Origin: Daejeonella sp.
GTDB taxonomy: Bacteria; Bacteroidota; Bacteroidia; Sphingobacteriales; Sphingobacteriaceae
Assembly (NCBI RefSeq): GCF_017495225.1
Contig: NZ_JAFEIG010000020.1
Location: forward strand, 124,001 to 188,000
Direction: 5' to 3'
Length of the DNA: 64,000 nucleotides
Position numbers and translations under genes: made by a program. The stretch's first letter is position 1. The number at the start of each line of letters is the position of its first letter. Under the pieces are notes generated by a model that was not told the origin of the DNA, searched no databases, and worked only from the letters and a program-made list of their open reading frames with translations. Positions 9,679-19,759 of the stretch are shown here, in pieces.

Positions 9679-12297
9679 TTGAAATTTATTAGGCTCATTT
9701 TTATATTATTTTCTTTCACTGCATTTTTTGTATTAGGCAAAGATACAAACGCTTATGCTCAAAAAACGGCATCACCAAGCGATAACGAAGTAAAGGCAGC
9801 AAGATTGTCTACCGATACCATAAAACTTGATACCATACCAAAAAAATCAAATCAGGGCGGAGCTTTTACCTCAAAGGTATCATACTCAGCCGAAGATTCA
9901 ATAAAAGCAGATATTAATAACAATATAGTCTTTTTGTATGGAAAGGCTAAAGTAAAATATGAAGACTTTGAATTGGAAGCTGATTATATCAAACTTGACC
10001 AAAAAAATAATACCATATTTGCCAAGGGTTTAATTAATCCTAAAACCAAAGTTTATTCAGGTAAACCTCTTTTAACTCAAGGCGCTGAGCCACCATTAAC
10101 AACCGATTCCTTATTTTTTAATTATAAAACAAAAAAAGGTAAATCATTTGGCATTTTTACCGATGTTGAAGGTGGCTATCTTCAAGCTGCACAATTTAAA
10201 AAAAATCAATACGATGAGGGATTCTTTAAAAGAGGGATTTATAGTACCTGTAATTTACCTCATCCTCACTTTGGAATTCATATTACTAGAGGTATTGCAA
10301 CAGATAAACAAATTATTACCGGACCAGCATTCCTTGTAATTGAAGATATTCCTTTACCACTAGGAGTGCCTTTTGGCTTTTTCCCAAAACCAAATCGACG
10401 TTCTGGCGGATTGCTTTTTCCAACATTCGGAGAAGATACAAGAGGTTTTTTTATGCGTGATTTAGGTTATTACCTAGGCTTAAATGATTATTGGGATCTT
10501 TCAACTAGAGGTACTCTCTATTCAAAAGGTTCATATGAATTAGGTACAGCTGCTCGATATCGTAAAAACTATAAATATGACGGAAGTCTAAATTTCCGTT
10601 TTGCCTCAACAAAAAATGGGGTCGAGGGGACTGAGTCTTTTAAAAGACCAAATAAAGATTTTAACCTTACTTGGAGTCATTCTCAAAGCCCTTTAGCTAA
10701 TCCAGGAACAACATTTAGTGCTTCAGTGAATGCTGGTACGGGATCTTACTTTTCTAATACGGGTGCAGCTGGAACATATAACCCCACTGAAATTGCCAGA
10801 AACACGCTTTCTTCAAGTATTAGTTATGGAAAGGTATTCGCAAATGGTCTTTTCAACTTTTCTTCAAGCATTTCCCATAGTCAGGATATTGAACAACAAA
10901 CAGTTTTTTTAGATCTCCCAAGATTTAGTTTAAACATGACAACTATAAACCCTTTTGATACAAAAGATAGGGCAGGAGAGCAAAAATGGTATCAGCGACT
11001 AAGCTTCGGATACAGCATGCAGGGTAGTAACTCAATTAATACTAAAGAATATAAATTATTTAAGAAGGAGTCTTTAAAAGATTTTAGAAATGGAATTCAG
11101 CATGATATTCCTATCAATCTATCTTTAAATATTCTGAAGTATTTTCAGTTTAACACGGGAATGCAATACAGTGAAAAGTGGTATTTACAAACTATTCGTA
11201 AACGATTAGATCCTGTAGCGTCTGGTTTTAAGCAAGTTACTGATACTATACAAGGTTTTAGTAGAGTGTATGATTATAGCGTAAATACTGGTTTATCTAC
11301 TAAAGTTTATGGTAAATTCAATTTCAAAAAAGGAAATCTAATGGCTTTGAGGCATATCATGACGCCATCAGTTAACTTTAACTATAGGCCAGATTTTGGC
11401 TCTAGTCGTTTTGGATATTTTCAAAATTTACAAGGTGATACCTCTAAAAATGTTACCCGTTATTCCATTTATGAAAATGCTGTTTTCGGATCACCATCTT
11501 CAGGAAGGGTTGCCGGAATTGGCTTTAGCGTAGATAATAATGTGGAGGCTAAAGTTCGCTCTGATGCCGATTCAACTAAAAATTCAATCAATATTCCAAT
11601 TCTTCAAAGTCTTACATTTTCGGGAAGTTATAATTTTGCAGCTGAAAACTTCAAACTTTCTACCATTGGGTTTTCGGGAAGAACTTCATTTTTCAAGGAA
11701 AAAATAGGAATAAACTTCTATGGGACACTAGACCCCTATAAATTAGATGATCTTGGAAATCGAATAGATAAATATACCATCGAGTCGGGTAAGCTTGCTC
11801 GACTAACAAATTTCGGGCTATCTACTGATTTTAGTCTAAATTCAAAAGCTGCCAAAAAAAGAGGTGAAAACCTAGATGAGCTCGATAAAGGCAAACAAAA
11901 TCTCTCGAAATCTCAGCAGGATGAATTAAATGCCATTAGCCGCGATCCAAATGCCTTTGTCGACTTTAATATTCCTTGGAATGTAAGTGCCGCTTATAGT
12001 TTTAATTATTCAAAAAGCGGACTTCAGTCGAGTGTTTCAAATACATTAAACGTGTTTGGTGATTTTAATGTTACTCCGAAATGGAAAGTGCAATATACTT
12101 CAGGATATGATTTTCAAGCTAATAAACTTAGTTTAACGCAATTTTCAATCTACCGTGACCTTCATTGCTGGGATTTATCCTTTAGATGGTCGCCAATTGG
12201 GACTTACAAATTTTACAGTGTCGATTTAAGAGTTAAAGCTTCTATTTTGCAGGATCTTAAACTAAGCAAACGTCGCGATGCCTACAATAATTTTTAA
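9679..12297 (+). CDS. Putative LPS-assembly protein LptD (OstA-like), TTG start
   Basis: Signal peptide; OstA-like N-terminus (NNNIVFLYGKAKVKYEDFELEADYIKLDQKNNTIFAKG) and long beta-barrel C-terminus. Confidence 0.88.
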   Translation: MKFIRLIFILFSFTAFFVLGKDTNAYAQKTASPSDNEVKAARLSTDTIKLDTIPKKSNQGGAFTSKVSYSAEDSIKADINNNIVFLYGKAKVKYEDFELEADYIKLDQKNNTIFAKGLINPKTKVYSGKPLLTQGAEPPLTTDSLFFNYKTKKGKSFGIFTDVEGGYLQAAQFKKNQYDEGFFKRGIYSTCNLPHPHFGIHITRGIATDKQIITGPAFLVIEDIPLPLGVPFGFFPKPNRRSGGLLFPTFGEDTRGFFMRDLGYYLGLNDYWDLSTRGTLYSKGSYELGTAARYRKNYKYDGSLNFRFASTKNGVEGTESFKRPNKDFNLTWSHSQSPLANPGTTFSASVNAGTGSYFSNTGAAGTYNPTEIARNTLSSSISYGKVFANGLFNFSSSISHSQDIEQQTVFLDLPRFSLNMTTINPFDTKDRAGEQKWYQRLSFGYSMQGSNSINTKEYKLFKKESLKDFRNGIQHDIPINLSLNILKYFQFNTGMQYSEKWYLQTIRKRLDPVASGFKQVTDTIQGFSRVYDYSVNTGLSTKVYGKFNFKKGNLMALRHIMTPSVNFNYRPDFGSSRFGYFQNLQGDTSKNVTRYSIYENAVFGSPSSGRVAGIGFSVDNNVEAKVRSDADSTKNSINIPILQSLTFSGSYNFAAENFKLSTIGFSGRTSFFKEKIGINFYGTLDPYKLDDLGNRIDKYTIESGKLARLTNFGLSTDFSLNSKAAKKRGENLDELDKGKQNLSKSQQDELNAISRDPNAFVDFNIPWNVSAAYSFNYSKSGLQSSVSNTLNVFGDFNVTPKWKVQYTSGYDFQANKLSLTQFSIYRDLHCWDLSFRWSPIGTYKFYSVDLRVKASILQDLKLSKRRDAYNNF

Positions 12298-12298
12298 T

Positions 12299-13546
12299 AT
12301 GATTGCTGAAATTATAACTATTGGTGACGAAATTTTAATCGGACAAATTGTAGATACCAACTCAGCTTGGATGGCTCAAAAACTAAATCTAGCAGGTATA
12401 AAGGTTAAACAAATTACTTCCGTCTCTGATGATCGACAACATATTTTAGATACTTTAAAACAAGCTTCACTAAGAGCTGATATCATTTTAATAACTGGTG
12501 GCTTAGGTCCCACAAAAGATGATATTACCAAAAAAACACTTGCCGAATATTTTCAAACAGGCCTAAGAACTGATCAAGATGCCCTTGAAAATGTGAAGCA
12601 AATTTTTGCCAGATACAAAGTCGAAGTTTCTGAAATAAATAAAAAACAAGCTGAAGTACTCGAAAATTGCACTATTCTTCTAAATAAAAATGGTACCGCT
12701 CCTGGAATGTGGGTAGAGGAAAATGGCAAAATTTTTGTTTCTATGCCAGGTGTTCCATTTGAAATGATGTATATGATGGAAGATTTGGTAATTCCTAAAA
12801 TCAAAGAAACTTTTAAACTCCCCAATATTTATCATCATACAATTTTAACAGCAGGTATTGGCGAATCTATTTTGGCAGAAAAAATTGCTCATATTGAAGA
12901 TTCACTTCCTGAACATATAAAACTAGCTTATTTGCCTAAATTAGGCCTGGTTAGATTAAGATTGAGTGGTAGTGGAACAGATGCCATTGCTTTAATTAAT
13001 GAGCTAAGCTCTTTTTCTAATCAAATAGTTAAACAAATTAGCGAATATGTGATTATAGAGAGAGACATTGCCCTTGAAAAGGCAATTCTTGATTTTATGG
13101 AATTAAAGCAATTGACTTTATCAACTGCCGAAAGTTGCACGGGAGGTTATATCTCTCATTTAATTACACAACATGCAGGAAGTAGTAAAGTGTTTTTAGG
13201 TGGAGCTGTATCTTATTCAAATAATCTTAAAGTCAGCATGCTTGGCGTTTCTAATCAAACCATCACTAATTTTGGTGCTGTAAGTGAAGAAACAGTCAGA
13301 GAAATGGCTCAAGGGGCCAAAAATAATTATCGTTCTGATTATTCTATCTCGGTAAGCGGAATTGCCGGTCCCGATGGTGGAAGTATTGAAAAGCCAGTCG
13401 GAACAGTTTGGATTGCCGTAGCAGGAAAAAATAAAATTCTGTGTAAAAAATTCACTTTTGGTAATAAAAGAGCACAAAATATTGAAAGAGCATCAATAAG
13501 TGCTTTAACTTTGCTTTTTAAATTACTGAAAGAGGAGCAGGCTTAA
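12299..13546 (+). CDS. cinA: Competence/damage-inducible protein CinA
   Basis: MIAEIITIGDEILIGQIVDTNSAWMA..., TGGLGPTKDD, C-terminal TAESCTGG / VSGIAGPDGG nicotinamidase domain; start set to ATG 12299. Confidence 0.93.
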   Translation: MIAEIITIGDEILIGQIVDTNSAWMAQKLNLAGIKVKQITSVSDDRQHILDTLKQASLRADIILITGGLGPTKDDITKKTLAEYFQTGLRTDQDALENVKQIFARYKVEVSEINKKQAEVLENCTILLNKNGTAPGMWVEENGKIFVSMPGVPFEMMYMMEDLVIPKIKETFKLPNIYHHTILTAGIGESILAEKIAHIEDSLPEHIKLAYLPKLGLVRLRLSGSGTDAIALINELSSFSNQIVKQISEYVIIERDIALEKAILDFMELKQLTLSTAESCTGGYISHLITQHAGSSKVFLGGAVSYSNNLKVSMLGVSNQTITNFGAVSEETVREMAQGAKNNYRSDYSISVSGIAGPDGGSIEKPVGTVWIAVAGKNKILCKKFTFGNKRAQNIERASISALTLLFKLLKEEQA

Positions 13547-13596
13547 TTAAAATTTCTAATTTTGCAAAAGAAAACCAATCGTAAATAAAATCTACT

Positions 13597-14934
13597 ATGT
13601 CTTTATACGAATTAGTACTTCCTAAGATGGGCGAAAGTGTTGCCGAAGCTACCATTATTAAATGGGTGAAGCAGCCAGGTGATAACATCGATATTGATGA
13701 ATCTGTATTGGAAATTGCAACCGATAAAGTTGATTCAGAAGTACCTTCCCCTGTATCTGGAAAACTTGTTAAAATTCTCTTTAAAGAAGATGACGTTGTT
13801 CAAGTTGGTGCTGTGATTGCTGTAATCGAAACAGATGCGAATGCTGAAATTATTAAGGATTCCCCCCAGGAAACAAAAACAGAAAATGTTATCCAGGTGG
13901 AACAAATACCTGAAGCACCGTTTGTTCCTGAACCTGTAATACAAAATGCATCAAATAATTATAAATCTATCGATTTTAGTTCTTCAGAACGCTTTTATTC
14001 GCCATTAGTTAAAAGCATGGCAGCTGAAGAGGGTATTAGTATTCAGGAATTAAATTCGATTGTTGGGACTGGTTCGGAAGGTCGTGTTACTAAACAAGAT
14101 GTTTTAGAATATATCCAAAGTAATAAAAGCACTGGTAATGTTGTTGCCAAAGCACAAAATAATGCCCCTGTTTCTAATGAAATATCAAACCAGAAATCAG
14201 TCACGCCTGTAAGTTCTGTTTCTGGAGGGGATGAGATTATCGAAATGGACCGTATGCGTAAGCTCATTGCCGATCACATGGTGATGTCAAAGCATACTTC
14301 TGCACATGTAACCTCATTTGTTGAGGCTGATGTTACAAATCTCGTAAAATGGAGAGATCGAGTAAAAAGCAGTTTTGAAAAGAGAGAAGGCGAAAAAATC
14401 ACTTTTACACCCATTTTTATTGAGGCTGTAGCTAAGGCAATCAAAGATTTGCCAATGATCAATATTTCTATAAATGGTACACAAATTATTAAAAAACGTG
14501 ATATAAATATCGGAATGGCTGCTGCACTCCCAAGTGGTAATTTAATTGTTCCAGTAATTAAAAATGCAGATCAATTAAATTTATTCGGAATAACAAAAGC
14601 AGTTAATGATCTGGCTAATCGTGCTCGCCAATCAAAACTTAAACCTGATGAAACACAAGGAGGGACCTTCACTTTAACCAATGTGGGTACTTTTGGTAAT
14701 GTAATGGGGACTCCAATCATTAACCAACCACAAGTGGCTATTTTAGCCGTTGGAGCTATCAAAAAGAAACCTGCAGTTATAGAAACTGAACATGGTGATG
14801 TAATCGCGATCAGGCATATGATGTTCCTTTCTCTTTCCTATGATCATCGTGTTGTAGATGGTTCTTTAGGTGGTTCTTTTGTCAGAAGAGTGGCAGATTA
14901 TCTTGAAAATTGGGATATTAATCGAGTTATTTAA
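13597..14934 (+). CDS. 2-oxo acid dehydrogenase E2 (dihydrolipoamide acyltransferase)
   Basis: Biotinyl/lipoyl domain with ATDKVDSEV, E3-binding domain, C-terminal SYDHRVVDGSLGG catalytic motif. Confidence 0.93.
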   Translation: MSLYELVLPKMGESVAEATIIKWVKQPGDNIDIDESVLEIATDKVDSEVPSPVSGKLVKILFKEDDVVQVGAVIAVIETDANAEIIKDSPQETKTENVIQVEQIPEAPFVPEPVIQNASNNYKSIDFSSSERFYSPLVKSMAAEEGISIQELNSIVGTGSEGRVTKQDVLEYIQSNKSTGNVVAKAQNNAPVSNEISNQKSVTPVSSVSGGDEIIEMDRMRKLIADHMVMSKHTSAHVTSFVEADVTNLVKWRDRVKSSFEKREGEKITFTPIFIEAVAKAIKDLPMINISINGTQIIKKRDINIGMAAALPSGNLIVPVIKNADQLNLFGITKAVNDLANRARQSKLKPDETQGGTFTLTNVGTFGNVMGTPIINQPQVAILAVGAIKKKPAVIETEHGDVIAIRHMMFLSLSYDHRVVDGSLGGSFVRRVADYLENWDINRVI

Positions 14935-14953
14935 TCTTAAACTATACTATTTT

Positions 14954-15625
14954 ATGAAAAAATTTTTTATATTTTTATTAGCCTTTTTAATGAGTCATTT
15001 TATAACAAATGATTCATTTGCTCAAATCATTCCTCCATTTTATAATGATATCATAGCTTTCAAAAAAAATGATCAAGTTGTGCGACCAGAAAGCGGCTCA
15101 ATTTTATTTGTAGGTAGTTCTTCTTTCACTATGTGGAAGGATGTTCAAAATGATTTTCCTGCCTACAAAATATTAAACCGAGGATTCGGTGGTTCAGGTC
15201 TTACAGATCTTATTCGTTATGCACCCGATATTATTTATCCTTATCAACCAAAGCAAGTTGTAATTTATTGTGGTGAAAATGACTTTGTAAGCTCTCCAAA
15301 CGCAAATGCTGATACTGTTTTAACTCGTTTTAGTCAATTATTCGGAATGATTAGAACTAGATTGCCAAAAGCTCATATTCTATTTGTTTCAATTAAACCT
15401 AGCCCTAGTCGTGCTAAATACATGCCTGAAATGGTCAGAGCAAATGCTATGATTAAAAGTTTTCTTAAAAAGAAAAGTAAAACAGGCTATGTTGATGTTT
15501 ACAACAAGATGCTTTTAGCCGATGGTTCACCAATACCAAATATCTTTTTAGCAGATAAACTTCACATGAATAGATCTGGCTATGAAATTTGGCAAAAAGC
15601 CATTTTACCGCATTTAATGAAATAA
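14954..15625 (+). CDS. SGNH/GDSL-family hydrolase
   Basis: Signal peptide then ILFVGSSSFTMWKD, NRGFGGS, YCGENDF, and LHMNRSGYEIW motifs; start set to ATG 14954. Confidence 0.85.
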   Translation: MKKFFIFLLAFLMSHFITNDSFAQIIPPFYNDIIAFKKNDQVVRPESGSILFVGSSSFTMWKDVQNDFPAYKILNRGFGGSGLTDLIRYAPDIIYPYQPKQVVIYCGENDFVSSPNANADTVLTRFSQLFGMIRTRLPKAHILFVSIKPSPSRAKYMPEMVRANAMIKSFLKKKSKTGYVDVYNKMLLADGSPIPNIFLADKLHMNRSGYEIWQKAILPHLMK

Positions 15626-15654
15626 GCTTAATTAAAATTTTAATTAAGCTTATT
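15621..15654. terminator. Perfect 34-bp palindrome, probable bidirectional terminator between SGNH hydrolase and hom
   Basis: aataagcttaattaaaa|ttttaattaagcttatt; contains the hydrolase TAA stop. Confidence 0.65.
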
Positions 15655-15671
15655 GAAGGGTAAAGGTATTT

Positions 15672-16868
15672 CTATTGGTTTATCAGTGCACTTGCCTCAG
15701 CTAAAAATGCGCCATCCTTTAAAATAGCTTCTTTATTTAAGATTAATTCACTGATTTTAACACCACCCATTATGTAGTTAAAATCAGTGTTTTTATGATC
15801 TTCGCTGATATATTCAAATTGAATTTTATTGATTAAATCCTCATCTATATATCTGATATACAGGGGAATAATATAGTCATTTTGAAGTTTTAATTTAGAT
15901 TCATTGTTTAATTTTTTGTACTCGTATCTATAATCATATCTTAATGCGGCTACATCAGAAAGTACTGCAGAACCGGTCGGGTGACCACCAGCACCTTTTC
16001 CATAAAATAATTGCTGATCTGCAAAAGCGGCCTTTACCGAAACTGCATTGTACTCATTCTCAACATTATATAAAAAATCACTCTTAGGTACAAGTTTTGG
16101 AAGTACATAAAGTGCTAGTTCTTGGTCGTTTAATTTTTTGGCTGTCGGGACTAATTTAATCTTCAATTGATGCTCTTGTGCAAATTGTAAGTCGGCAGCA
16201 GAAAAGTTTTGAATACCAATGTTTAAAACCTCTTCTGGTCTTACAAAAACACCATAAGCATGTGCCGCAGCTATAACTAATTTATACTTCGGATCATAAC
16301 CACCTACATCTAAGGTTGGATCTTTTTCTGCAAACCCTAGATCTTGAGCTTGTTTAAGTGCTACTGTATAATCTAATCCTTCATTTGCAATTTTTGACAG
16401 TATAAAGTTTGATGAACCATTAAATATGCCACTTATTGAATGCAGCAATTCATTATCATAATATTCTTCCAAATTTCTAATGATTGGAATACTTCCACAT
16501 ACCGAACCTTCATAAAGTAGAGAAGTACCATACTCTTTCTGAATATTTACTAATTCATCTAAATGTTCAGCAATCATTTTTTTATTAGCTGAAACAACAT
16601 TTTTGCCACTTTTTAATGCTTTTGTGACTATTTCATAGGCAGCATCAGCATCATTTATTAATTCGATAATTGTATTTATACTTGAGTCATTTAAAATGAC
16701 ATTTGGATCTGTTGTAAATAAATCACTCTCTAGACTACGTTCCTTTTCAGGATTTTTAATGGCAATTTTTTTAATTTCAATATTTAAATCTTTAGTGCTG
16801 ATAATGTCATGTAATCCTTGACCAACTACTCCAAAACCAAATAATCCAATGGTTAACCTTTTACTCAT
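15672..16868 (-). CDS. hom: Homoserine dehydrogenase
   Basis: GLFGFGVVGQGL NAD-binding motif, SANKKMIAEH, GIFNGSSNFILSK, DVGGYDPKYKL, GKGAGGHPTGSAVLSD. Confidence 0.92.
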   Translation of the reverse strand: MSKRLTIGLFGFGVVGQGLHDIISTKDLNIEIKKIAIKNPEKERSLESDLFTTDPNVILNDSSINTIIELINDADAAYEIVTKALKSGKNVVSANKKMIAEHLDELVNIQKEYGTSLLYEGSVCGSIPIIRNLEEYYDNELLHSISGIFNGSSNFILSKIANEGLDYTVALKQAQDLGFAEKDPTLDVGGYDPKYKLVIAAAHAYGVFVRPEEVLNIGIQNFSAADLQFAQEHQLKIKLVPTAKKLNDQELALYVLPKLVPKSDFLYNVENEYNAVSVKAAFADQQLFYGKGAGGHPTGSAVLSDVAALRYDYRYEYKKLNNESKLKLQNDYIIPLYIRYIDEDLINKIQFEYISEDHKNTDFNYIMGGVKISELILNKEAILKDGAFLAEASALINQ

Positions 16869-16869
16869 G

Positions 16870-17931
16870 TTATGCTATTTTATGCAGATTCACTAATTGA
16901 TTCTCAGTAACTGCGCTTTTTATAAAATTTCCAATTTCTTGTGTAAGTATCTCTGTATCAATTAAAAATCCATCGTGTCCATAAAAGGAATCCAAATTAA
17001 AAAAACGTGAATTTTTGATTTTTTCGGCTAAAAAGACCTGCTCTTCTACTGGAAATAAAACATCCTTTGTGATTCCAACCACTAAAGTTTTAGCTTGAAT
17101 TTGTTTTAGAGCATCTTCAATAGAGCTTCTTTTCCTGCCAACATTATGACTATCCATAGCTTTTGTTAAATACCAATAACTATAGGCATTAAATCGTTTT
17201 ATCAATTTCTCACCTTGGTAATTTTGATAGGATGCAGCCTTAAAATCTTTTGTTTTCTCATTGTCTACCTCTATTTGTGTAGAAACATAGGTGCCATATG
17301 TCCGGTAAGAAAGTAATGCAATGCTTCTTGCTACTTTCAATCCTTTACTTCCTCCATCTGGCGAATTAGAGTAAAAGGTACGATCAGAGCTTATGGCCAA
17401 TCGTTGACTTTCATTAAAAGCGATACCCCAAGATGAATGCTGTGCATTGGTAGAAATTAAAACAAGCTTTTTTATACGCTTAGGCTCTGAAATGGCCCAT
17501 TCCATAGCTTGTTGGCCTCCAATAGAACCACCAATTAGTAAATCAATATCCTTTAGATTTAAATGATCAGCAAGCAATTGATGTGCGGCGGCCATATCAC
17601 GTATAGTAAATTCAGGAAATGAAAGATAATAGGGTAGACCCGTGGCAGGATTTAAACTTAGTGGATTACTAGTTCCATAAGGTGAACCCAAAATATTTGC
17701 GCAGACTATAAAATGATCTTTAGGATTAAATAGACGATTTTCACCAAAAAGTCCGCGCCACCAATCAAATACATCTGAATTGCCTGTTAAAGCATGACAA
17801 ACCCAAACCACATTATCTTTTTTAGCATTAAGAGTCCCATAAGTGTGATACTTAATTTCTAAATCCTTTATCTTTTTGCCACTTTCAAGCTGAAAAGGCT
17901 TTTTATGCTTGTAACTATTTTCTGTATTCAT
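16870..17931 (-). CDS. metX: Homoserine O-acetyltransferase
   Basis: Alpha/beta hydrolase with LIGGSIGGQQAMEWA nucleophile region, YHTYGTLNAKKDNVVWVCHALTGNSD, C-terminal GHDGFL. Confidence 0.93.
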   Translation of the reverse strand: MNTENSYKHKKPFQLESGKKIKDLEIKYHTYGTLNAKKDNVVWVCHALTGNSDVFDWWRGLFGENRLFNPKDHFIVCANILGSPYGTSNPLSLNPATGLPYYLSFPEFTIRDMAAAHQLLADHLNLKDIDLLIGGSIGGQQAMEWAISEPKRIKKLVLISTNAQHSSWGIAFNESQRLAISSDRTFYSNSPDGGSKGLKVARSIALLSYRTYGTYVSTQIEVDNEKTKDFKAASYQNYQGEKLIKRFNAYSYWYLTKAMDSHNVGRKRSSIEDALKQIQAKTLVVGITKDVLFPVEEQVFLAEKIKNSRFFNLDSFYGHDGFLIDTEILTQEIGNFIKSAVTENQLVNLHKIA

Positions 17932-17940
17932 AACAAAATA

Positions 17941-17970
17941 ACATTCCTGAAAATTACTTTTCAGGAATGT
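17941..17970 (-). promoter_or_regulatory. Intercistronic hairpin between metY and metX
   Basis: acattcctgaaaa-ttac-ttttcaggaatgt: perfect 13-bp stem, 4-nt loop, about 10 nt upstream of the metX ATG; no strong U-tract. Confidence 0.7.
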
Positions 17971-17980
17971 GAAAACATGA

Positions 17981-19291
<1,311 letters not shown>

Positions 19292-19384
19292 TTATTTAAT
19301 TTTTTAATGATGAAAAAAATGAGATGTGAGTAAAACTCAGACTAATAGAGGGTTAAGAAAATAAAAAGAGAATCTTAAATTTCC

Positions 19385-19513
19385 TTAACAACAATTCATA
19401 CATCGCATATACATGAAATTATTCATGTTACGTGTTGAACTTACAAGATTTTGAATTCTGATTCTTTTTCCCGGACTTGGAAATAAAGAAATTTGATTGG
19501 TTTCTTTTTTCAT
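19385..19513 (-). CDS. Putative Met/Cys-rich leader peptide (42 aa) of the metY operon
   Basis: ATG at 19513, TAA at 19385-19387: MKKETNQISLFPSPGKRIRIQNLVSSTRNMNNFMYMRCMNCC*. Lies between the SAM riboswitch and metY, below the ORF-track cutoff. Confidence 0.65.
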   Translation of the reverse strand: MKKETNQISLFPSPGKRIRIQNLVSSTRNMNNFMYMRCMNCC

Positions 19514-19524
19514 TTTATTATTTG

Positions 19525-19627
19525 TTTATAGTTTCCCTTGCGGGACAGGAATTGGCACCTTCCCCGAAACCGATCGGGGGGTTGTCAGTGGGTCATTGAG
19601 CCTGATCTCTCGCCACTTCTGTATAAA
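19525..19627 (-). ncRNA. SAM-I (S-box) riboswitch
   Basis: Minus strand: TTTATAcagAGTGGcgagagatcaggctcaatgaCCCACTgacaaCCCCccgatcggtttcGGGGAAGGTGCCAATTCCTGTCCCGCAAGGGAAACTATAAA. P1 TTTATA/TATAAA, P2 AGTGG/CCACT, P3 CCCC/GGGG, conserved AAGGTGCCAATTCC core, P4 CCC-GCAA-GGG. Confidence 0.9.
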
Positions 19628-19679
19628 TCAATAAATGAATTTATTGAAGACAGATTGGTGTTGCCACCAAATAATATTT

Positions 19680-19712
19680 CAAATATATGGTCAAAAACGT
19701 GTAAAAACCAAA
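19680..19712 (-). promoter_or_regulatory. Bacteroidota-type promoter (-33 TTTG / -7 TAnnTTTG) for the riboswitch-metYX-hom transcript
   Basis: Minus-strand TTTG (19709-19712), 21-nt spacer, TATATTTG (19680-19687), upstream of riboswitch P1. Confidence 0.6.
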
Positions 19713-19759
19713 TTTAATTTTATTTTGTTTGTAATATACTGATTATCAACAATTTAATT

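Noticed and set aside
12574-13477. Minus-strand ORFs (83 and 86 aa) inside cinA
   Set aside because: Antisense to a well-supported gene; composition typical of shadow ORFs.
13735-14762. Four minus-strand ORFs inside the E2 acyltransferase gene
   Set aside because: Antisense shadow ORFs without motifs.
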